A stretch of 64,000 bases of DNA from Bacillota bacterium (GTDB taxonomy: Bacteria > Bacillota > Clostridia > Oscillospirales > Ethanoligenentaceae): NCBI GenBank assembly GCA_023391835.1, contig JAEWAE010000005.1:44771-108770 (forward strand), given 5' to 3'. The translations under genes were made by a program, and so were the position numbers. This document shows positions 61,197 through 64,000 of this stretch, piece after piece. The notes under the pieces were generated by a model. The model searched no databases, was not told where the DNA came from, and saw only the letters and a list, made by a program, of their open reading frames with translations. Position 1 is the stretch's first letter. Every line of letters begins with the position of its first letter.

Positions 61197-62149
61197 GTGT
61201 GCATATCCTCCCTGTTTTGCAGAATGCCCGGTCCGTCCCCATAGACGGGGGCATCCCACGGCCAGCCGAATTTAGCGGCAAAATTGTACGTCAGAAAATA
61301 TTCGCCGATGACGGCGTTGGAAAGCGGTGTGCACAGCCAGCACCGCTTTTTTTCCAGCAACTCCCGGCTGTCCACCTCTATGGGGAAACAGAAGAAATCC
61401 TCCCGGGAGCCTTCGTAACGCGCCGGCCAGAACCGGCGTTTGATGGGGTGCTCCGCTGCCCGGCCGCCCCGGCATACGTCCCGCCACGTCCATTCCATAT
61501 CCTCCCGCACGGTGCCTGTCTGCAGGCGGACGGGTCCACACCCGGGGAGCAGCGAGCCGTGTTTGCCCCACTGCACCGACACGTTGGGCCGGCCACCCCG
61601 GCGGTTGGCATCGTCCGCGGCGGCGCGGGTGGAAATGATCCGGCTGTGGTAAAATGCCCACACCGCCGTCACGGCCCCGCCTTCCGGCTCATAGCCGACC
61701 CATACCTGCTCGTGGTCGCAGGGGTCGCAGTCGTCGGGAAAATCGTAATCGTCTTCCCAGAAAAGATGGTAAGCGATCAGAGGTTTCTGGGGGTGATGCA
61801 GGGCGATCACGTCGCGCAGCGGGAAACATTCGTCCCGGGTCAGATGCAGCAGTGGGGCATGGCGCAGGATGGCGGCCCGCTGCGTCTCATCCGGCTCCGC
61901 GGGCGGCAGGCACCGGATCGCCCGGCGGTAATACGCCGCCGCTTCCCAAAGCCGCCGCTCCATGTGGTAGCTTTCGCCCATCCGCTCGAGCAAAAGCGGG
62001 TCGTCCGGGTACCGCCGCAGCATATACCGGTCTATCTCGCGGATAAGCGGCAACACCGCCTCGTCGGCGCACAGCGATCTATCCGGCTGATCTGGCAGCA
62101 GCCCGCGGAGCGAGTCGCCATAGCGGCCCAGCGCCTTTTCAAGCAGCAT
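61193..62149 (-). CDS. Protein of unknown function, first gene of ABC importer operon
   Basis: A 318-residue cytosolic protein I do not recognise. The first 100 residues are helical with a TPR-like stretch (DDPLLLERMGESYHMERRLWEAAAYYRRAIRCLP). The rest is rich in Trp, Asp, Tyr and His (HLFWEDDYDFPDDCDPCDHEQVW, FGWPWDAPVYGDG), with several His/Asp/Cys that could bind metal. GAGGAG is 8 bases before ATG. It is coupled to a permease, so a role in sensing or processing the imported compound is likely. Confidence 0.7.
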   Translation of the reverse strand: MLLEKALGRYGDSLRGLLPDQPDRSLCADEAVLPLIREIDRYMLRRYPDDPLLLERMGESYHMERRLWEAAAYYRRAIRCLPPAEPDETQRAAILRHAPLLHLTRDECFPLRDVIALHHPQKPLIAYHLFWEDDYDFPDDCDPCDHEQVWVGYEPEGGAVTAVWAFYHSRIISTRAAADDANRRGGRPNVSVQWGKHGSLLPGCGPVRLQTGTVREDMEWTWRDVCRGGRAAEHPIKRRFWPARYEGSREDFFCFPIEVDSRELLEKKRCWLCTPLSNAVIGEYFLTYNFAAKFGWPWDAPVYGDGPGILQNREDMHT

Positions 62150-62206
62150 GGCATAAACTCCTCATCATTTCACGCTTTCCGGCGTTTATTTCCGCGTACA
62201 GCATTT

Positions 62207-62235
62207 AGTATACAAACCCCTTCGTCGCTTCAAAA
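62207..62235 (-). promoter_or_regulatory. Probable promoter of the ABC importer operon
   Basis: On the minus strand TTTTGA (62235-62230), 17 bases, TATACT (62212-62207). It is 58 bp before the first gene. Confidence 0.5.
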
Positions 62236-62291
62236 GCAGTGCCGTGTCAACCCTGGGTAAACATATGGTAAAATATTCGGGAAAGATTTTC

Positions 62292-62303
62292 TGCCGGCCG
62301 GCA
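62292..62303. promoter_or_regulatory. Palindrome between divergent promoters
   Basis: TGCCGGCCGGCA is a perfect 12-bp palindrome, flanked by TTTTC and AAAAAA. It lies midway between the two divergent promoters and could be a shared operator. Confidence 0.35.
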
Positions 62304-62349
62304 AAAAATACATTTGCGTAAAATATGCGTAATATCTGCGGACTGGCCG

Positions 62350-62377
62350 TTGCGAAGCGGCGCTTTTGTCATATAAT
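62350..62377 (+). promoter_or_regulatory. Sigma-A promoter of the unknown gene/PHP hydrolase unit
   Basis: TTGCGA (62350-62355), 16 bases, TATAAT (62372-62377). It rules out translation starts before about 62384. Confidence 0.6.
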
Positions 62378-62432
62378 TAATATATTGGAATCAATCGATC
62401 GGACAGAAAGGGCGGCGGTTTCCATCGGCACG

Positions 62433-62900
62433 ATGCGCGTACATATGGAGGGCACTCTTAGCGGCGGATATCTGGGGCACATTTCGTATTATCTGGCGCT
62501 TCGGGAACCATGCCGCAATCTATGGATCCGGCTGCAATACCGCCGGGACCAGTTGAAGACCCGCACGGCGAGCCAGACCGAGGCGATTGCCGGCGCGCTG
62601 GCGCAAAACCTGGGCCGGTCCCCGCAGCCGGCGGAGGTGGACCGCGCCGCCGCGAGTATGAAAACGGAGCTGAGCCTGGCCGCGTTTTTAGACGGCCGTT
62701 TCATCGGCGGGTGCCACCGGCCCGGCAGCGAGTTGGTGCTGCGTTTCGCACCGGGGTATGCCACGCAGGGCGGCTGCCCGCAGAATGAGCTGCAGGGCGT
62801 GCTGCGGGTGAATATTATCGCGTTCAACGTGCTGTATGACGGCACGCCCTATCGCCTGGATGTCGCCGCAGGGGAGGAATCGGATGTTCCGCAGGATTGA
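62433..62900 (+). CDS. Protein of unknown function upstream of PHP hydrolase
   Basis: A protein of about 155 residues with no family I recognise. It starts MRVHMEGTLSGGYLGHISYYLALREP, which reads like a beta-sandwich edge, and has LSLAAFLDGRFIGGCHRPGSELVLRFAPGYATQGG later. No signal peptide or membrane segment. The start is uncertain: ATG 62433 is the first after the promoter, and no good ribosome site precedes it. The 3' end overlaps the PHP gene by 17 bp, so the two are coupled. Confidence 0.6.
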   Translation: MRVHMEGTLSGGYLGHISYYLALREPCRNLWIRLQYRRDQLKTRTASQTEAIAGALAQNLGRSPQPAEVDRAAASMKTELSLAAFLDGRFIGGCHRPGSELVLRFAPGYATQGGCPQNELQGVLRVNIIAFNVLYDGTPYRLDVAAGEESDVPQD

Positions 62901-63768
62901 GCTGCACAACCATACCACCGAATCGGACGGAAAAATGACACCGCAGGAATTGGCCCGGTTTGCCGTACGCCACGGATTCGGCGCGATGGCGCTCACCGAC
63001 CACAACACCACCAGCGGCATCGCCAAGCTCCGCGCGGCCATCCGGCAGGAAAATATTCCTCTCGACCTGGTGCCGGGGACGGAGCTGACCACCTATTACG
63101 GACATATCCTGTGTCTGGGGGTAACGGTTCCGATCCCGTGGGAGGATGTCGATCCTTCCTGTGCGGATATATTGTTCCGTCGGGCGCACGAGCTGGGCGG
63201 CTGCGTCGGCATCGCCCACGCCTTTGCCCTGCCCCGGCCGATTTCCAACGGCTGTGCCTGGGCGATGCGTATCCGGGATATTTCGCAGCTGGATTTTATC
63301 GAGATCGTCAACGAGGGCTCCCGACGGGACGACCCGTGCATGCGGGCCTTCGCATGGTGGAAATCGCTGGTGCTGGCCGGCGCCCGCGTCGCCGCCACCA
63401 GCGGGCTGGATCTGCACGCCGATCATGACATCGCCGGCTGTTTCACCACCTGGTTTGAGGCGGATGGCGCTGGCTCCGTGACCGGGCAGCTAAAACGCGC
63501 GATCGCCGGCCGGCGCACGGCCGTTACCCGCGGCCCTTTGCTTGTGGCCGAGCGGATCGGGGCTTCCATCCGCTGCCGCGTGGCGGCCGAGGGCCCGGAG
63601 CCTTCAGGTCCCCTGCTCGCCGTGGTGGAAACCCCCGGCGGCCGGGCGGCCCGGCTGTGGGCCGAACCGGCCGTGCCTTTTGAAATAGACGATGCGACAG
63701 GCGGCCCGACGGTGGTCAGTTTTTACCGCGATGGCGCGCTTTTGGCTGTGGCGCCGCCGCTACCGTGA
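62884..63768 (+). CDS. PHP-domain metallohydrolase (CehA/McbA family)
   Basis: A 294-residue protein with a full PHP metal site: ELHNHTTESDG (H8, H10, D15), LTDHNTTSG, PGTELTTYYGHIL, GIAHAF and SGLDLHADHD. The closest group is CehA/McbA-like, which hydrolyses esters and phosphoesters. GGGGAGG is 6 bases before ATG. The C-terminal 80 residues form a small beta domain. Neighbouring importer and GDPD genes suggest a phosphodiester or related ester as substrate. Confidence 0.85.
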   Translation: MFRRIELHNHTTESDGKMTPQELARFAVRHGFGAMALTDHNTTSGIAKLRAAIRQENIPLDLVPGTELTTYYGHILCLGVTVPIPWEDVDPSCADILFRRAHELGGCVGIAHAFALPRPISNGCAWAMRIRDISQLDFIEIVNEGSRRDDPCMRAFAWWKSLVLAGARVAATSGLDLHADHDIAGCFTTWFEADGAGSVTGQLKRAIAGRRTAVTRGPLLVAERIGASIRCRVAAEGPEPSGPLLAVVETPGGRAARLWAEPAVPFEIDDATGGPTVVSFYRDGALLAVAPPLP

Positions 63769-63884
63769 CCCGCGCGGCAAAAGCGGACCGGCAATCCGCC
63801 CGCGGCACCGGAAGAAAATACGGGTCAGGGGCCATGCCATGCATAACAAGACGGCGGGCACATATTTGGCCGCCCTCAGTCTGT

Positions 63885-63917
63885 CGAAAAAGGTCTAGCG
63901 AAAGCTGGGCTTTTTCG
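63885..63917 (+). terminator. Hairpin terminator after the PHP gene
   Basis: CGAAAAAG (63885-63892) pairs with CTTTTTCG (63910-63917), with an inner TAGC/GCTG stem around GAAA. The last 230 bp hold this and the start of one further gene. Confidence 0.7.
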
Positions 63918-63952
63918 TTGTAAAATAGTAAAATAGAAATAGGTGATGAAAG

Positions 63953-64000
63953 ATGTTGGAACGGGAAAAGCTACGCAGAGATGCAGTAGAATTTGTGAAC
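63953..64000 (+). CDS. Start of an unidentified gene, possibly IS1182-type transposase
   Basis: An ATG at 63953 follows AGGTGATG and stays open for 16 codons to the window edge (MLEREKLRRDAVEFVN). The pattern resembles the first residues of IS1182-family transposases. The piece is too short to be sure. Confidence 0.35.
   Translation, partial: MLEREKLRRDAVEFVN

Noticed and set aside
62325..62432. Longer N-terminus for the unknown protein at 62433
   Set aside because: The earlier ATG lies upstream of the predicted promoter.

Overview
The window is a GC-rich stretch of a motile, Gram-positive anaerobe of the class Clostridia. An Oscillospiraceae-type bacterium such as Ethanoligenens is my best guess. 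The reasons are the FliY/CheY/FliO flagellar gene order, the FliW-CsrA-flagellin block, the alpha2-type glycyl-tRNA synthetase, strong AGGAGG-type ribosome binding sites and the polyamine operon type. Genus assignment is inference only. No tRNA, rRNA or prophage was seen.

Region 1 (1-22353) is the distal two thirds of a flagellar supercluster, all on the + strand. The early genes flgE (partial), flbD, fliM, fliY, cheY, fliO, fliP, fliQ, fliR, flhB, flhA, fliA, flgF and flgG build the hook-basal body, C ring and export gate, and make sigma-28. Three near-consensus sigma-28 promoters then drive the late genes: flgM-flgN-flgK-flgL-DUF6470-fliW-csrA, flagellin, and fliD-fliS-fliT-like(-motA-motB). 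The flagellin leader carries a hairpin with GGA in its loop plus a GGA-containing Shine-Dalgarno, the layout expected for CsrA repression relieved by FliW. The flagellin promoter -35 lies in the loop of the csrA terminator. flhF, flhG and fliL are not at their usual places.

Region 2 (22354-33099) is housekeeping and redox/metal accessory material. It holds glyS; an ApbE flavin transferase overlapping a NapH-like membrane iron-sulfur protein with an FMN-attachment domain; and a ferritin-like gene divergent from a P-type ATPase whose leader matches the NiCo (czcD) riboswitch and ends in a terminator. It also holds a LysM protein, a broken ABC ATPase and a YhfW-like FAD/Rieske oxidoreductase.

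Region 3 (33100-41078) is a type I-C CRISPR locus on the minus strand: cas8c-cas7-cas4-cas1-cas2 followed by an array of 43 apparently identical 32-bp repeats. cas3 and cas5 are absent, and a good sigma-A promoter sits just upstream of cas8c. Two neighbouring spacers share 19 nt in opposite orientation.

Region 4 (41556-46447) is an operon with an Asp/Glu/hydantoin racemase-like enzyme, a polar amino acid ABC transporter and two paralogous polysaccharide-deacetylase-fold hydrolases. Region 5 (46670-49024) has an ECF sigma factor with an RsgI-like membrane anti-sigma factor, then a decayed GntR/MocR regulator.

Region 6 (49375-55944) is a six-gene polyamine operon (AdoMet decarboxylase, Arg/Lys/Orn decarboxylase, spermidine synthase, agmatinase-family ureohydrolase, carboxyspermidine dehydrogenase and decarboxylase). 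It encodes two routes to a triamine and lies behind a structured leader with an intrinsic terminator. Region 7 (56424-64000) is a minus-strand ABC importer operon with an unknown first gene and a downstream glycerophosphodiesterase, divergent from an unknown gene plus a CehA/McbA-type PHP hydrolase. A possible transposase begins at the right edge.
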